A stretch of 64,000 nt of DNA from assembly GCF_009913235.1 (NCBI RefSeq), contig NZ_CP047897.1, positions 2,479,001 through 2,543,000 of the forward strand. The letters are read 5' to 3'. Under the pieces are notes generated by a model. The model saw only the letters and a program-made list of their open reading frames with translations, was not told where the DNA came from and did not search any database. The position numbers and the translations under genes are program-made. Positions 7,897-18,500 of the stretch are shown here, in pieces. The stretch's first letter is position 1. Each line of letters begins with the position of its first letter. This DNA comes from Nibribacter ruber (GTDB taxonomy: Bacteria; Bacteroidota; Bacteroidia; Cytophagales; Hymenobacteraceae).

Positions 7897-10815
7897 ATGA
7901 TATTTAAGACCAAACCTGCAGACATTTTCAAAGAACGCCACAACGGACCTGTCAAAGAACAGATACAGGAAATGTTGCAAGCCATTGGCGCAGATTCTTT
8001 GGACCAGCTCATTGATGAGACCGTGCCTGCTGCCATTAGATTAAAACAACCGTTGAACTTGCCCTCTGCCTTAACGGAGCGCGACTTCTTGCGCAAGTTC
8101 TCTAAGATTGCCAAGCAGAACAAGCTGTACAAGTCTTACATTGGCTTGGGCTATAATGACACCATTTTGCCACCGGTCATCCAGCGGAACATTCTGGAGA
8201 ACCCAGGCTGGTACACCGCTTACACGCCGTACCAAGCCGAGATTGCCCAAGGTCGTCTAGAAGCCTTGATCAACTACCAGACCCTGGTGATTGAACTGAC
8301 CGGCGTAGAGATTGCCAACGCGTCTTTGCTGGATGAGGCTACCGCCGCTGCTGAGGCCATGAACATGCTGTACGCGCTACGCAAAGGCTCCAGAAAGAAC
8401 GCCACCCGCTTCTTTGTCTCTGAGCAGGTATTGCCGCAGACCTTGGACGTGTTGATTACGCGTGCCACGCCTTTGAACATTGAACTGATTGTAGGCGATC
8501 ACCTGGACGTGAACTTGGAGGATGACACCATCTTCGGGGCGCTGGTGCAGTACCCGGCCGCCAACGGTGAGGTGTTTGACTACACAGACTTCATCTCTCA
8601 GGCGCACGCCCAAGACATGCTGGTGGCCGTGGCCGCTGACTTGATGAGCTTGACCTTATTGAAAGCCCCCGGCGAAATGGGCGCTGACGTAGTGGTAGGT
8701 TCTTCGCAGCGTTTTGGCGTACCAATGGGCTATGGCGGACCGCACGCCGGTTTCTTCGCTACCAAAGAAGAATACAAGCGCTCCATCCCGGGCCGTATCA
8801 TTGGGGTTTCTGTAGACGCCTATGGTAACAAAGCCTATCGTATGGCCTTGCAGACCCGTGAGCAGCACATTAGAAGAGAGAAAGCCACGTCTAACATCTG
8901 TACTGCGCAGGTATTATTGGCCGTGATGGCTGGTATGTACGCCGTGTACCATGGACCGCGTCGCTTGAAATACATTGGTCTGAACATCCACAGCCTAGCC
9001 CAGATCTTGGAGAAAGGTCTAGAGCGTCTGGGCTTTGAGCAAATCAATGACAACTATTTTGACACTCTTCAGATTAGAGTAGAGAGCACTGAGTTGCAAT
9101 CTGCCATCAAGCAAGAGTCTGAGACTTCTGAGATCAACTTCCGTTACTTCGCAGACTCTCATAATGTAGGCATCTCCTTGAATGAAAACACTGACCTAGA
9201 GGATGTAAAAGCGATTTTGGCTGTTTTCTCAAAAGTAGCCGGAAAACCAACCGCTGAGTTGGAAATGACCGAATTGCCTGAGCAAGTGGACATCCAGTGG
9301 CCAGAGTCATTGATCAGAACGTCTTCTTACCTACAGCATGAAGTGTTCAACAAGTACCACTCAGAAAGCGAGATTCTTCGCTACATGAAGTACTTAGAAA
9401 ACAAAGACTTCTCTTTGACGCACGGCATGATTCCGTTGGGTTCTTGCACCATGAAACTGAACGCCACCGCTGAGATGATTCCGGTGACCTGGCCAGAGAT
9501 TGGTTCTTTGCACCCATTTGCCCCAGCAGACCAAGCGAAAGGCTACGCTCAAATCTTCAAAGACCTGGAAGCATGGCTATGCGAAGTGACTGGTTTTGCT
9601 GCTGTTTCTCTGCAACCTAACTCAGGTGCCCAAGGTGAGTACGCCGGTTTGATGGTGATTAGAGCATACCATGAGGCTAGAGGTGATCATCACCGTAACA
9701 TCTCCCTAATTCCTTCATCAGCCCACGGCACCAATCCAGCTTCTGCGGTAATGGCCGGCATGAAAGTGGTAATTGTGAAGTGCGATGAGCGCGGTAACAT
9801 TGACGTAGCCGACCTGAAAGCCAAAGCCGAGCAGCACAAAGACGACTTGTCTTGCCTAATGGTAACCTATCCTTCTACCCACGGCGTGTATGAGGAAAGC
9901 ATCTTAGAAATCTGCGAAACCATCCATAATTACGGTGGCCGTGTGTACATGGACGGTGCCAACATGAACGCTCAGGTTGGCTTGACCTCGCCGGGCAACA
10001 TCGGTGCGGACGTGTGCCACTTGAACCTGCACAAAACCTTCTGTATTCCTCACGGTGGTGGTGGACCAGGCGTTGGCCCAATTGGCGTAGTTGCTGACTT
10101 GGCTCCTTACTTGCCAGGTCACGCAGTGGTAGATTTGGGTAGACCAGAAGCCATCAATGCCGTTTCTGCCGCTCCTTGGGGTAGCGCCAGCATTCTGCCA
10201 ATCTCTTACGCCTACATCGCCATGATGGGTGGTGAAGGTTTGACAGAAGCTACCAAGATTGCCATCCTGAATGCCAACTACATCAAAGCCCGCTTAGAGC
10301 CGCACTACCCTGTGTTGTACGTTGGTACCAACGGCCGTTGCGCCCACGAGATGATCTTAGACTGCCGCGCCTTCAAGAAAGTAGGCGTAGAGGTAGAAGA
10401 CATTGCCAAGCGTTTGATGGACTACGGTTTCCATGCGCCAACGGTATCTTTCCCAGTGGCAGGCACCTTGATGGTAGAGCCCACAGAAAGCGAAAGCAAA
10501 GCCGAGCTGGATCGTTTCTGCGAAGCCATGATTGCCATCAGAGCAGAGATCACGGAGGTAGAAGAAGGCAAAGCCGACCAGAAAGTGAACGTGTTGAAAA
10601 ACGCGCCTCACCCAGCCCACATTGCCCTAGCCGAGAACTGGACCATGCCGTACTCAAGAGAGAAAGCAGTGTACCCAGTGCCATACACCAGAGTTGCCAA
10701 GTTCTGGCCAACCGTGAGCCGCGTAGACAGCGCCTACGGTGACCGTAACTTGATTTGTAGCTGCGCTCCGGTAGAAGCTTACAATGAGCAAGACCAGCCA
10801 ATGACGGCGGTGTAA
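7897..10815 (+). CDS. gcvP: glycine dehydrogenase (decarboxylating), P protein
   Basis: 972 aa, the full-length single-chain form with P1- and P2-like halves fused. The PLP-binding lysine is K713 in the motif [20 protein letters not shown]; the segments [20 protein letters not shown] and [15 protein letters not shown] are family hallmarks. It decarboxylates glycine and passes the aminomethyl group to the lipoyl arm of GcvH; gcvT and gcvH are not in this window. lipA, about 10 kb away, would supply the lipoyl group. The start [18 protein letters not shown] matches the usual N-terminus. A TAnnTTTG box lies 70 bp upstream, and a strong terminator fused to a 38-bp palindrome follows. Confidence 0.97.
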   Translation: MIFKTKPADIFKERHNGPVKEQIQEMLQAIGADSLDQLIDETVPAAIRLKQPLNLPSALTERDFLRKFSKIAKQNKLYKSYIGLGYNDTILPPVIQRNILENPGWYTAYTPYQAEIAQGRLEALINYQTLVIELTGVEIANASLLDEATAAAEAMNMLYALRKGSRKNATRFFVSEQVLPQTLDVLITRATPLNIELIVGDHLDVNLEDDTIFGALVQYPAANGEVFDYTDFISQAHAQDMLVAVAADLMSLTLLKAPGEMGADVVVGSSQRFGVPMGYGGPHAGFFATKEEYKRSIPGRIIGVSVDAYGNKAYRMALQTREQHIRREKATSNICTAQVLLAVMAGMYAVYHGPRRLKYIGLNIHSLAQILEKGLERLGFEQINDNYFDTLQIRVESTELQSAIKQESETSEINFRYFADSHNVGISLNENTDLEDVKAILAVFSKVAGKPTAELEMTELPEQVDIQWPESLIRTSSYLQHEVFNKYHSESEILRYMKYLENKDFSLTHGMIPLGSCTMKLNATAEMIPVTWPEIGSLHPFAPADQAKGYAQIFKDLEAWLCEVTGFAAVSLQPNSGAQGEYAGLMVIRAYHEARGDHHRNISLIPSSAHGTNPASAVMAGMKVVIVKCDERGNIDVADLKAKAEQHKDDLSCLMVTYPSTHGVYEESILEICETIHNYGGRVYMDGANMNAQVGLTSPGNIGADVCHLNLHKTFCIPHGGGGPGVGPIGVVADLAPYLPGHAVVDLGRPEAINAVSAAPWGSASILPISYAYIAMMGGEGLTEATKIAILNANYIKARLEPHYPVLYVGTNGRCAHEMILDCRAFKKVGVEVEDIAKRLMDYGFHAPTVSFPVAGTLMVEPTESESKAELDRFCEAMIAIRAEITEVEEGKADQKVNVLKNAPHPAHIALAENWTMPYSREKAVYPVPYTRVAKFWPTVSRVDSAYGDRNLICSCAPVEAYNEQDQPMTAV

Positions 10816-10837
10816 TAACCGTTTAGTTTACCTTACT

Positions 10838-10878
10838 GAAAGCGCCCGTTGCCTCACCGCAACGGGCGCTTTCGTTTT
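10838..10878 (+). terminator. gcvP terminator
   Basis: 15-bp stem GAAAGCGCCCGTTGC / GCAACGGGCGCTTTC, loop of 6, then GTTTTT which is the left end of a 38-bp palindrome. Confidence 0.9.
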
Positions 10879-10910
10879 TGGCCTGTTTTCTAGGAAACAG
10901 GCCAAAAACG
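10873..10910. repeat. 38-bp palindrome family copy, perfect arms
   Basis: Arms CGTTTTTGGCCTGTTTTC and GGAAACAGGCCAAAAACG, centre TA; its left arm supplies the U-tract of the gcvP terminator. Confidence 0.95.
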
Positions 10911-11059
10911 GCTATCAAGAATCCTGTTTGCTTAAGCAAGTTTGAAATCTCAGCTCATTCTCATCCCTCCTCTTCTTTGCTAATATGGCAGGTAAATGCT
11001 ACTAAAAAGGCATCGTTTTTGCTTCATATTTTAGCAAGTCTTTTCTCTTAAAAGGACTG

Positions 11060-11079
11060 ATACGTTTCCAAAAACGTAT
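11060..11079. promoter_or_regulatory. palindrome upstream of the DUF4136 gene
   Basis: ATACGTTT-CCAA-AAACGTAT, 72 bp before the start codon. Candidate operator or leader hairpin. Confidence 0.4.
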
Positions 11080-11150
11080 ACATAATTACCTGACTCCTTG
11101 ATTGATAGAGATAGAGACATTGTTAATTCTAAACATAAATCTAACAGAAG

Positions 11151-11777
11151 ATGAACTTACCAAACAGCATCCTAAAGACGATGGTGGGGTTGGCGATGAG
11201 CATGTTGATTGTAGGCTTTTCGGGCTGTGCTCCTTCCATCCTTGTTTCCTCTGATTATGAGAAGACCACCAACTTTGCGCAATACCGCACCTGGCGCTGG
11301 TACCAAGACCAACCTGTAGCCAAAAGTGACTCCACCCGCCGTTACAGCACGTTCCTAGACAAGCGCATTAAGAACGCAGTAGAAGCTGAGATGAATCGTA
11401 GAGGGTTCCAATTGGCTTCCGGAAGTCAACAACCAGACATGCTCTTGGCCTATGACGTGACCATTGAAAACATGCAACGCGTACGACCAGACTATGTGAG
11501 CATTCCTACCATCGGGTATGGGTATTGGTACGGTTACCGCTACGCCTATACCTACAACAGGCTCTACAACAATACTACCGTGCAAGAGTATCAGGCCGGT
11601 ACCATCATCCTGGATATTGTAGACGCCAAAAGTAATGAGCTGGTTTGGCGCGGCACCGGGCAGACTACCGGCGGCGAAAAGTCTTTGACCCAGGAGAAAG
11701 TACAGGCCGTGGTTACCCAGATTCTGGCAAAATACCCGCCCAGCAGATCCAATGAAGGCGCTACCGCCAACCGTTAA
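11151..11777 (+). CDS. DUF4136-family lipoprotein
   Basis: 208 aa. The signal peptide ends in a lipobox (IVGFSGC, Cys26). The mature part has the DUF4136 layout: SSDYEKTTNFAQYRTWRWY after the Cys, then the helix RIKNAVEAEMNRRGFQLAS, then LLAYDVTIEN, a Tyr-rich stretch (GYGYWYGYRYAYTYN), and finally GTIILDIVDAKSNELVWRG. Members are envelope lipoproteins of unknown function. A long leader with a palindrome (ATACGTTT/AAACGTAT) lies about 70-90 bp upstream, and a terminator follows at 11793. Confidence 0.85.
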   Translation: MNLPNSILKTMVGLAMSMLIVGFSGCAPSILVSSDYEKTTNFAQYRTWRWYQDQPVAKSDSTRRYSTFLDKRIKNAVEAEMNRRGFQLASGSQQPDMLLAYDVTIENMQRVRPDYVSIPTIGYGYWYGYRYAYTYNRLYNNTTVQEYQAGTIILDIVDAKSNELVWRGTGQTTGGEKSLTQEKVQAVVTQILAKYPPSRSNEGATANR

Positions 11778-11792
11778 TTCTTAGCGCTACTT

Positions 11793-11826
11793 AAAAGCCT
11801 CAGTGCGCGTGCACTGAGGCTTTTTT
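11793..11826 (+). terminator. terminator after the DUF4136 gene
   Basis: Stem AAAAGCCTCAGTGC / GCACTGAGGCTTTT, loop GCGT, then T-run. Confidence 0.92.
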
Positions 11827-11834
11827 ATAAAATA

Positions 11835-11872
11835 CATTTTTAGCCTATTTTCTGGAAAATAAGCCAAAAACG
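11835..11872. repeat. 38-bp palindrome family copy
   Basis: Arms CATTTTTAGCCTATTTTC and GAAAATAAGCCAAAAACG; pair 13-26 is A-T instead of G-C (compensated). Confidence 0.85.
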
Positions 11873-11984
11873 AAGAAGCTTATGAGTTTTGGAAACTCAC
11901 AACTTGTAACAGCAGGCACTCAAAAGACCTCGTAGCGTCCAGAAGACCTGCGAGCGTCTGTGCCAAGAACGCTTCAAGCCGCGG

Positions 11985-12330
11985 ATTCCCCCTGGAGGGG
12001 GGAGAAGGGGGGTATTTACATAGGCAGATGCTAAAGCTTTCCTTCCAATTTAGGATGGATTGGGGTGGTAAAACCAGAAACGCGTCAGAGACAAGGCAGT
12101 GCCATTGTCTCTACATAAACACGCATTTCGTCCCCTTGGCAGGGGGTAGGGGGATGACAACTTCAGAAGATAAATCAGCAGAAGAAGGCAATGCGTGCTG
12201 GTTTCGCGGTGCCCGCGAGGGTAGTCGGGAGACTACCGGCATCCCAAGTCACGAGTCTGGAGACTCGCGCCAGATGTTATTAGATAAAGTCCTCCTCTCC
12301 TTTGGGAGAGGGTTAAGGTGAGAGGGCAAA
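11985..12330 (+). repeat. composite multi-hairpin repeat, copy A
   Basis: Contains nested palindromes in order: AGAGACAA with TTGTCTCT (12088-12113), GGTAGTC with GACTACC (12219-12238), and CGAGTCT with AGACTCG (12252-12268). The reverse complement of 38640-38935 carries the same blocks in the same order. No protein is supported by this segment. Confidence 0.8.
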
Positions 12331-12407
12331 AGTTTCCATTTGGCAACGGCTTTACAAGCAGAATACAAACCCCCTCATCCTAACCTAGTCCCAGACTGCG
12401 CTGCCTC

Positions 12408-12445
12408 CGTTTTTAGCCTTATTTCTGGAAAACAGGCCAAAAACG
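12408..12445. repeat. 38-bp palindrome family copy
   Basis: Arms CGTTTTTAGCCTTATTTC and GAAAACAGGCCAAAAACG; lies 3' of the OmpA gene just past its terminator, in a convergent region. Confidence 0.88.
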
Positions 12446-12452
12446 AGCATAA

Positions 12453-12481
12453 AAAAGGCCACCCCAGCAGGGTGGCCTTTT
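12453..12481 (-). terminator. terminator of the adhesin-PorP-OmpA operon
   Basis: Stem AAAGGCCACCC / GGGTGGCCTTT, A-run on the far side giving the U-tract on the minus strand. A 38-bp palindrome follows on the minus strand. Confidence 0.85.
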
Positions 12482-12502
12482 ACTTTTTAGAAGCAAGAAT
12501 TA

Positions 12503-14509
12503 CTATTTAATCTTAAACTCGGTGCGGCGGTTCATCTGGTGCTGTTCTTCGGTACATTCCACGCCATCGGCGCAGCCGTTGCGCAGGCGGGTCTCACCGT
12601 AGCCTTTCCAGCTAAGGCGGTTTCTAGGAATGCCTTTGCTCACCAAATACTCCACCGCCGACTGGGCTCTACGCTCAGACAGCAATTGGTTATAACCTAA
12701 GCCTTCGCGGGCATCTGTATGGGAACCTAGCTCAATCTTGATGCTTGGGTTGTCTTGCAGGATACGCACCAATTTGTCTAGCTCAAGCGCCGCATCTGGC
12801 CTGATGTTCCACTTGTCCAGGTCATAGTAGATGTTCTCCAGGGCAATGGCCACGTTGGCTTTGCTCTTGTCAAAAATCAACGTCACGCGGGTAGTGTCAG
12901 ACAGGCTGGTGGTGTCAATAGAGACCGTTGCCGATTGCTTTAAGAAGCCGAACTTGTCTCCCACCAGTTCATACGTGTTGCCTTTCATGACCCCGTACTT
13001 GTATTCGCCGTTAGGATCTGAGAAAGCCTCTGTAGAGTCTGTACTGCCTTTAATGGCCAGTCTCAGACGTACGTCTGGCAATGGCTGAGTGGTGGTGCGC
13101 TTGCTTGGCAGGGCCACTCTTTCTAGGGTAGTCACCAACAACACGGCGTTGCTCAACAACTTAAAGCTGTAGATGTCATCTGTGCCGTTGTTGCTGTCGC
13201 GGTTAGAAGACAGGTAGCCCACCGGCTCATTCTTGGCATTCTGCATGAAAGCCATCCCGAAATCGTCTTTGGGAGAGTTCACTGGTGCTTTCAGGTTTTC
13301 TGGCTTGGTCCAGGAAGTACGGCTGCCCTTGCTTCTGAACACGTCCAGGCCTCCAAAGCCAGGGTGCGTGTCTGAGGCGAAGTAGAAGTTGCCCGCTCTG
13401 TCAAAAGAAGGGAACATCTCTTTGCCCACCGTGTTGATCACGTTGCCCGCATTTACCGGTTGTCCCCAGTTGCCGTCTGGCTGCAGTTCAGTGTAGTAAA
13501 TATCAGTTTCGCCCTGTCCGCCGGGTTTGTCAGAGACAAAGTACAGGGTTTTGCCGTCTGGCGACAAGGCCGGGTGGCCCACGCTATACTCACTCACCTT
13601 GTTGTATGGGAACGCCTTGGGCGCAGACCAGGTAGCCGTGCCGCCACTATCACTGCGGGTGGCAGAGAAAATCTCCAGACGGTTCACGTAGTCATTGGTC
13701 ATGGGCTTTTTCACCCAGCTGGTAGGGTCTACGTTCACATTCTTGTTCTTCATCTCCACCATGTGGGTACGGGTGAAGTAGATGGTAGAATTGGAGCTGT
13801 CCAACACCGCCGGGCCGTCATGGTATAGAGAGTTCAAAGACTCGCTGGCCATGGTAGGCAGCTGCCAGGTGCTGTCCTGGTTGCGCTCGGCGTAGAACAT
13901 CTGCAGATACGGTCTGCCGGTCCAGCCGTAGGTGCCGGCGTCTACGTCTTTGTCATTGCTCTTAGGGCCACCACGGTCAGAGGCGAAGATGATGCCGTTC
14001 TCATATACCGTCGGGCTGAAGTCTGCATTGCCAGAGTTGATGGCCGTCTCATTGACCACCACGGCAGAGGCTGGCTCTTCCAGAAGCTTAAGAGCTGCAT
14101 CTGAGGCCTGTGCCTTGGCATTGGCCATGGCTGCCTGGGCAGGCACTTTCATGGCGTAGTTCTGGTACTGGGTCTTGGCCTCAAAATACTTGCCATTGCT
14201 GCGCAGCGCCTCTGCAAAGTAGTAGATGTTGATAGGATCTGCCTCTGGCATGGCTACTACCTTGGCATACCACTCTTCGGCCTCTTTGGTGCGGCCGGTT
14301 AAGCGGTAAGAGTCTGCCAGGCGCTGGGCGCCCTGCAAGTTGGGGTCTTTTGAGGCAAAGGCTTCTTTGTACTCCTCAATGGCCAGGGTATAATCAAAGT
14401 TCTCATAATGCAGGTCTGCTTTGCGGGTAGAGTTACAGCCACCCACCACCAAACCACCTGCCAGAAGAAGAGCCAGTGATAAAGATTTGTATTTATTGAT
14501 CATAGTCAA
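12503..14509 (-). CDS. OmpA-family lipoprotein with TPR-like and PD40 repeats (PorE-like)
   Basis: 668 aa; translation may start at either of two Met codons two residues apart. The lipobox is LVVGGC. Residues about 30-110 are TPR-like helices (YTLAIEEYKEAFASKDPN); about 150-450 form PD40/WD40-like beta-propeller blades (for example HPALSPDGKTLYFVSDKPGG); about 460-540 resemble a carboxypeptidase-regulatory-like beta domain; the last 110 residues are an OmpA peptidoglycan-binding domain (NIYYDLDKWNIRPDAALELD, LGSHTDAREGLGYNQLLSER). This architecture is that of PorE and related type IX secretion or gliding proteins, which tie the outer-membrane complex to peptidoglycan. It is last in an operon after the adhesin and PorP genes (13-bp gap), and is followed by a terminator at 12453. 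Confidence 0.85.
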   Translation of the reverse strand: MTMINKYKSLSLALLLAGGLVVGGCNSTRKADLHYENFDYTLAIEEYKEAFASKDPNLQGAQRLADSYRLTGRTKEAEEWYAKVVAMPEADPINIYYFAEALRSNGKYFEAKTQYQNYAMKVPAQAAMANAKAQASDAALKLLEEPASAVVVNETAINSGNADFSPTVYENGIIFASDRGGPKSNDKDVDAGTYGWTGRPYLQMFYAERNQDSTWQLPTMASESLNSLYHDGPAVLDSSNSTIYFTRTHMVEMKNKNVNVDPTSWVKKPMTNDYVNRLEIFSATRSDSGGTATWSAPKAFPYNKVSEYSVGHPALSPDGKTLYFVSDKPGGQGETDIYYTELQPDGNWGQPVNAGNVINTVGKEMFPSFDRAGNFYFASDTHPGFGGLDVFRSKGSRTSWTKPENLKAPVNSPKDDFGMAFMQNAKNEPVGYLSSNRDSNNGTDDIYSFKLLSNAVLLVTTLERVALPSKRTTTQPLPDVRLRLAIKGSTDSTEAFSDPNGEYKYGVMKGNTYELVGDKFGFLKQSATVSIDTTSLSDTTRVTLIFDKSKANVAIALENIYYDLDKWNIRPDAALELDKLVRILQDNPSIKIELGSHTDAREGLGYNQLLSERRAQSAVEYLVSKGIPRNRLSWKGYGETRLRNGCADGVECTEEQHQMNRRTEFKIK

Positions 14510-14522
14510 TTCAGATTTTAAA

Positions 14523-15470
14523 TTAGAAATAACGTGGCGTTACCATCTTGGTAGGCTGGTTGCGCAGGAACGTGTATCCAACAGATATTTCATGGGTGGC
14601 CAGGTCATTCAAGGTGTTGTGCAGGGTGTAGTCATAAGCATATCCCACTCTAAAACGCGGCGTGATATAGATATCCGTCATGGCTACCACGGCATCTCTG
14701 TGGTTTAACCCTTTTCCTTCAAAGTCGCTTTTGAAGATGTTGATACCCGTACGGTAAGAGGCTCCCAACCAAATGCGCTCTTTGAACAGGAAGAAGAAGT
14801 TGAAGTCCACGTTAGACGGGCCGTCAAAATTGTCTTTGAGCAGGAAGCTGGGCTTGAACTTGATGTTGTCACCTAAGTCTGCCACGTACCCTGCCGTAAA
14901 GAAATAATGGCGCTCTGGGTCATAGTTGATGTCTTCGTCAATGCCCAGCAAGTCTGTAATGGACACCCCGGCATAGAAGCGTTCTGTGTGGTAGAAAACG
15001 CCAATGTTCAAGTCTGGGCTGAAGGTGGTCTCTTTCTGATTGATCAGGGTTGGATCTCCAGAAACGTCTACGTTGTATTTGCTAGGATCCACTGCGTAGT
15101 GTGACACCCCGGCTCCCAATCCCACACTGATTACCCCGTCTGCACTCACCGGAAGCTTCACAGATGCGTCTACGGTAAAGTTCTTGCGGTTCTGGGCATG
15201 GATTTCATCACGAGTGGCGTGGAAACCAAGACCCAGGCGCTTATTCTTAGTTAAGCCGTCAATGCTGAACGTCTGCGTATTGGGTGCTCCCTCCAAACCG
15301 GCCCACTGTTGCCGGTGGAAGAGGTTAACCGTGAGCTGCTCTTTGGTACCGGTGTACGCCGGGTTGATGACCAACTGGTTAAATATGTATTGTGAGTACT
15401 GGGGACGGTGCTGGGCCCACAGGTTTCCTGTGGCCAGCATCGTCATGATCAGTATTAGAATTTTTTTCAT
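14523..15470 (-). CDS. PorP/SprF-family type IX secretion outer-membrane protein
   Basis: 315 aa. A signal peptide ends near LWAQ, and the mature start (HRPQYSQYIFNQLVINPAYT) is the PorP/SprF signature, followed by FHRQQWAGLEGAPNTQTFSI and alternating beta-barrel strands ending in F. In Flavobacterium johnsoniae, SprF is encoded next to the adhesin SprB and is needed for its export; PorP/SprF barrels act with type B C-terminal domain cargo. The gene lies directly downstream of a giant type B-like cargo gene (34-bp gap) and upstream of the OmpA lipoprotein, so it is probably the dedicated partner of that cargo. Confidence 0.9.
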   Translation of the reverse strand: MKKILILIMTMLATGNLWAQHRPQYSQYIFNQLVINPAYTGTKEQLTVNLFHRQQWAGLEGAPNTQTFSIDGLTKNKRLGLGFHATRDEIHAQNRKNFTVDASVKLPVSADGVISVGLGAGVSHYAVDPSKYNVDVSGDPTLINQKETTFSPDLNIGVFYHTERFYAGVSITDLLGIDEDINYDPERHYFFTAGYVADLGDNIKFKPSFLLKDNFDGPSNVDFNFFFLFKERIWLGASYRTGINIFKSDFEGKGLNHRDAVVAMTDIYITPRFRVGYAYDYTLHNTLNDLATHEISVGYTFLRNQPTKMVTPRYF

Positions 15471-15504
15471 ATCTCTTTGAAATTGTTGTTAAAGTGAGCT
15501 CCGC

Positions 15505-18500
15505 TTAGCGAACTACCTGTACTGGACCTCTGTACACTTCATCTTTGCCATCACAGCCTCTCACGCGAAGCACATAGAAGTAAGTAGCTTCCTCCAGACC
15601 TGCCGCCTGCCAGGTGTTTTTGTAGCCACGGGTCTTGAACACCTCATTACCCCAACGGTTGTAGATGGCCAGGTCATTGTCTGGGTATTTCTCAATGTTT
15701 TTGATTACCCAGAAGTCATTGATGCCGTCTCCGTTTGGCGTGAACACGTTAGGAATCTCGATGGAGTTATCCAAAGCGCTAGGGTCTATCTCCAGCGTGC
15801 CAGTAGCAGAACCGCAGGCTCCACCGGCATTGATGGTCACAGATAGCGTGGTTCCTTTAGCAGCACCTGGTATTGGGAACAACTGCACCGAAGTACCTTT
15901 GGTAGTGGTAGTCACTGGATCATTGGCGGTCACCACTTTGGTGAAGCTAAAGCCGGCTGGTGCCGTCCAGATATACTCCTGATTGGCCACTACATTCTGG
16001 ATGGAGAATAAGAAGCTGGCACACGGCGTACTGTTGTTCACAATCACTGGCGTGGCCGGCGTAGTACCTGGCGTTACCGTTAACTTAGAAGCATCACTGG
16101 TACCGCAACCGTTGGTCGCTTTCACAGTTACCTCCCCGGCAGTAGTAGACGGAATCACTTCAATCTCTGGGCCGGTCGCGTTGCCTTGAATTACCCAACC
16201 TGCTGGCACTGTCCATACATACCCGGTTGCTCCGGCCACCGGGGTCACGCTGTATCTAATGGCTACAGCAGAGCAAAGCGTTGCGCTGGAAGCAGTGATC
16301 TGTCCTGGCACGGCTGGTTTGGCACCTACGGTTATAGTAGCAGTAGAAGGCACACTGTTAGAGCAGCTGTTGTTAGGGTTTAGGGCTACAAAGGAGATAT
16401 TGTACACTCCTGGCGCCACTGTTCCGGCAACTTGCAAGGTAATGGTGTTTCCACCGCCTGCTACTCTGGTAATGCCGGCTGGCAAGCCCGCCACCTCAAA
16501 GTTGGCAACACCCGCAATTGGCGTAATACTGAAGGTGGCACTGTTACCCACGCAAACGGTAGCATTTGGTACAATAGGCGCGGTTGGGCGCACACAGACC
16601 TCGGCATCGTCCTTGTCATCGTCATCATCTGGATCAGGCTGATCTCCGGCAATCACGGCCACGTTTTTCAGTCTGCCCACCATGGTGGTAGTAGCTGTGA
16701 TTTTCAACTCTCTGGCTGATGCACCAGCGGCCAGGTTGCCAATAGTCCAGATACCGGTAGTGGCATTGTACTCAGCAGCAGGGGCGGCGCTTACAAACGT
16801 GAAGCCTGCTGGCAGTACGTCTGTCACTTTTACGCCCGTGGCGGCACTAGGACCAGCATTAGTGGCACGCAGGGTAAACACAACTTGCTCTCCCAGGGTC
16901 ACTTCGGCTTTGTCCACTGACTTGTTGATGGCCAGGTTGGCAACTCCGGCACCAGGCGTGGTGCTTACCACCGTAATCACGGTTGAGCTGTTGTTACCTG
17001 GTACCTGGTCTGCCTCATTGCCTCTGATAGTGGCCGTGTTGACAATAGTACCAGCTGTGGTAATGGTAGCATTCACTATGAAGTTGGCCGTCTCGCCGCT
17101 GGCAAGGTTGCCCACGGTCCAAACGCCGCTGGTTCTGTCATAGGTACCTTTGCTCACAGAAGGCGTGCCTACCAGGCTCAACTGACCCAATGGCAGCACA
17201 TCTACCACTAATACGCCGGTGGCGTTGCTTGGTCCGTTGTTCTTGATGGTCACTGCATAGCGCAAGGCATCTCCTACGTTGGCGCGGGTCTTGTCAACGG
17301 TTTTCACCACTTCAAGATCTGTAGCTTCGGTTGGGTTGGTCGTTCCGCCTCCTACTACTGTGATAACCGTAGAGGTGTTGCTCTCTGGACGCTCATCTAC
17401 CTGCTCGCCGGTAATGGTGGCCGTGTTGATGATAGTGCCAGTGGTTTTAATGGTGGAGTTCACCGTCATGGTTTCGAACTGTCCTACTCCCAGGTTGCCA
17501 ATGGTCCAGATGCCTGTAGTGGCATTAAAGGTTCCTCTTGACACCGTAATGTTGCCAATTTCTAGAGATCCTACTGGCAAGACGTCTACTATTCTCACGC
17601 CGGTGGCGCTGCTTGGCCCCAGGTTGCGAGCAGTAATGGTGTACACAAGCGCATCGCCTACGTTGGCGCGGGTCTTGTCTACCGTTTTCACTACTTGCAG
17701 GTCAGCAGACTCTGTTGGCAAGCCGGTGCCATCACCTACCACGGTTACTACGGTAGCGGTGTTGTTGGCGGGTTGCAGGTCAGGCTCGTTGCCAGAAATA
17801 GTAGCTGTGTTAACAATGGTGCCAGTGGTCTTGATAGTGGAGTTCACGGTCAAGGACACTGACTGCCCTGCGGTTAAGTTACCAATGGTCCAGACGCCGG
17901 TAGTGGCATTGTAAGTACCCTGAGAGGGCGTGATGGTGCCCACCACCGTGATCTGCGCCAATGGCAGCACATCTCTGATGATAACGCCGGTGGCGGCGTT
18001 AGGTCCGTTGTTGCGGGCCGTCACAGTATAGGTCAAGGCATCACCTACGCTGGCGCGGGTTCTGTTCACCGTTTTAAGCACTTCCAGGTCTGTGGAGGCA
18101 CCAGGAGCAGGCGTGTCACCTACAATGGTAATCACAGTGGATGTATTGTTGACAGGCTGTTGGTCTGCTTCATTGCCCCGCACAATTGCAGTGTTGACAA
18201 TGGTACCAGTAGCCTTAATGGTGGCGTTCACTCTAAAAGTAGCGGTCTGTCCGTTGGCCAGGGCTCCTATAGTCCAAACCCCTGTGGTCATGTTGTAAGA
18301 ACCTACAGTAGTAGACGGAGTGCCTACCAGGTCTAGCTGGCTTGTTGGCAGGATGTCTACCACAAACACACCCGTAGCATTGTTAGGGCCGCTGTTACGA
18401 ACGGTCACTTCATATACCAAGGCATCACCCACATTGGCGCGGGTCTTGTCTACCGTTTTCACTACCTGCAGGTCTGTGAAGACGGTGGGCACTTCTGGGC

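Larger units (their letters stand above)
10816..11150. other. intergenic region 10816-11150
   Basis: gcvP terminator joined to a 38-bp palindrome, then the leader of the DUF4136 gene with one palindrome. No gene seen. Confidence 0.7.
11778..12502. other. 725-bp gene-free repeat region
   Basis: Contains a terminator, two 38-bp palindromes, a 19-bp tandem pair (AAAAGACCTCGTAGCGTCC then AGAAGACCTGCGAGCGTCT, 11931-11970) and composite repeat copy A. Open frames here follow the repeats and are not believable genes. Confidence 0.75.

Noticed and set aside
12028-12321. 97-codon open frame on the plus strand
   Set aside because: It lies wholly inside composite repeat A; its translation has no family features and follows the repeat blocks.
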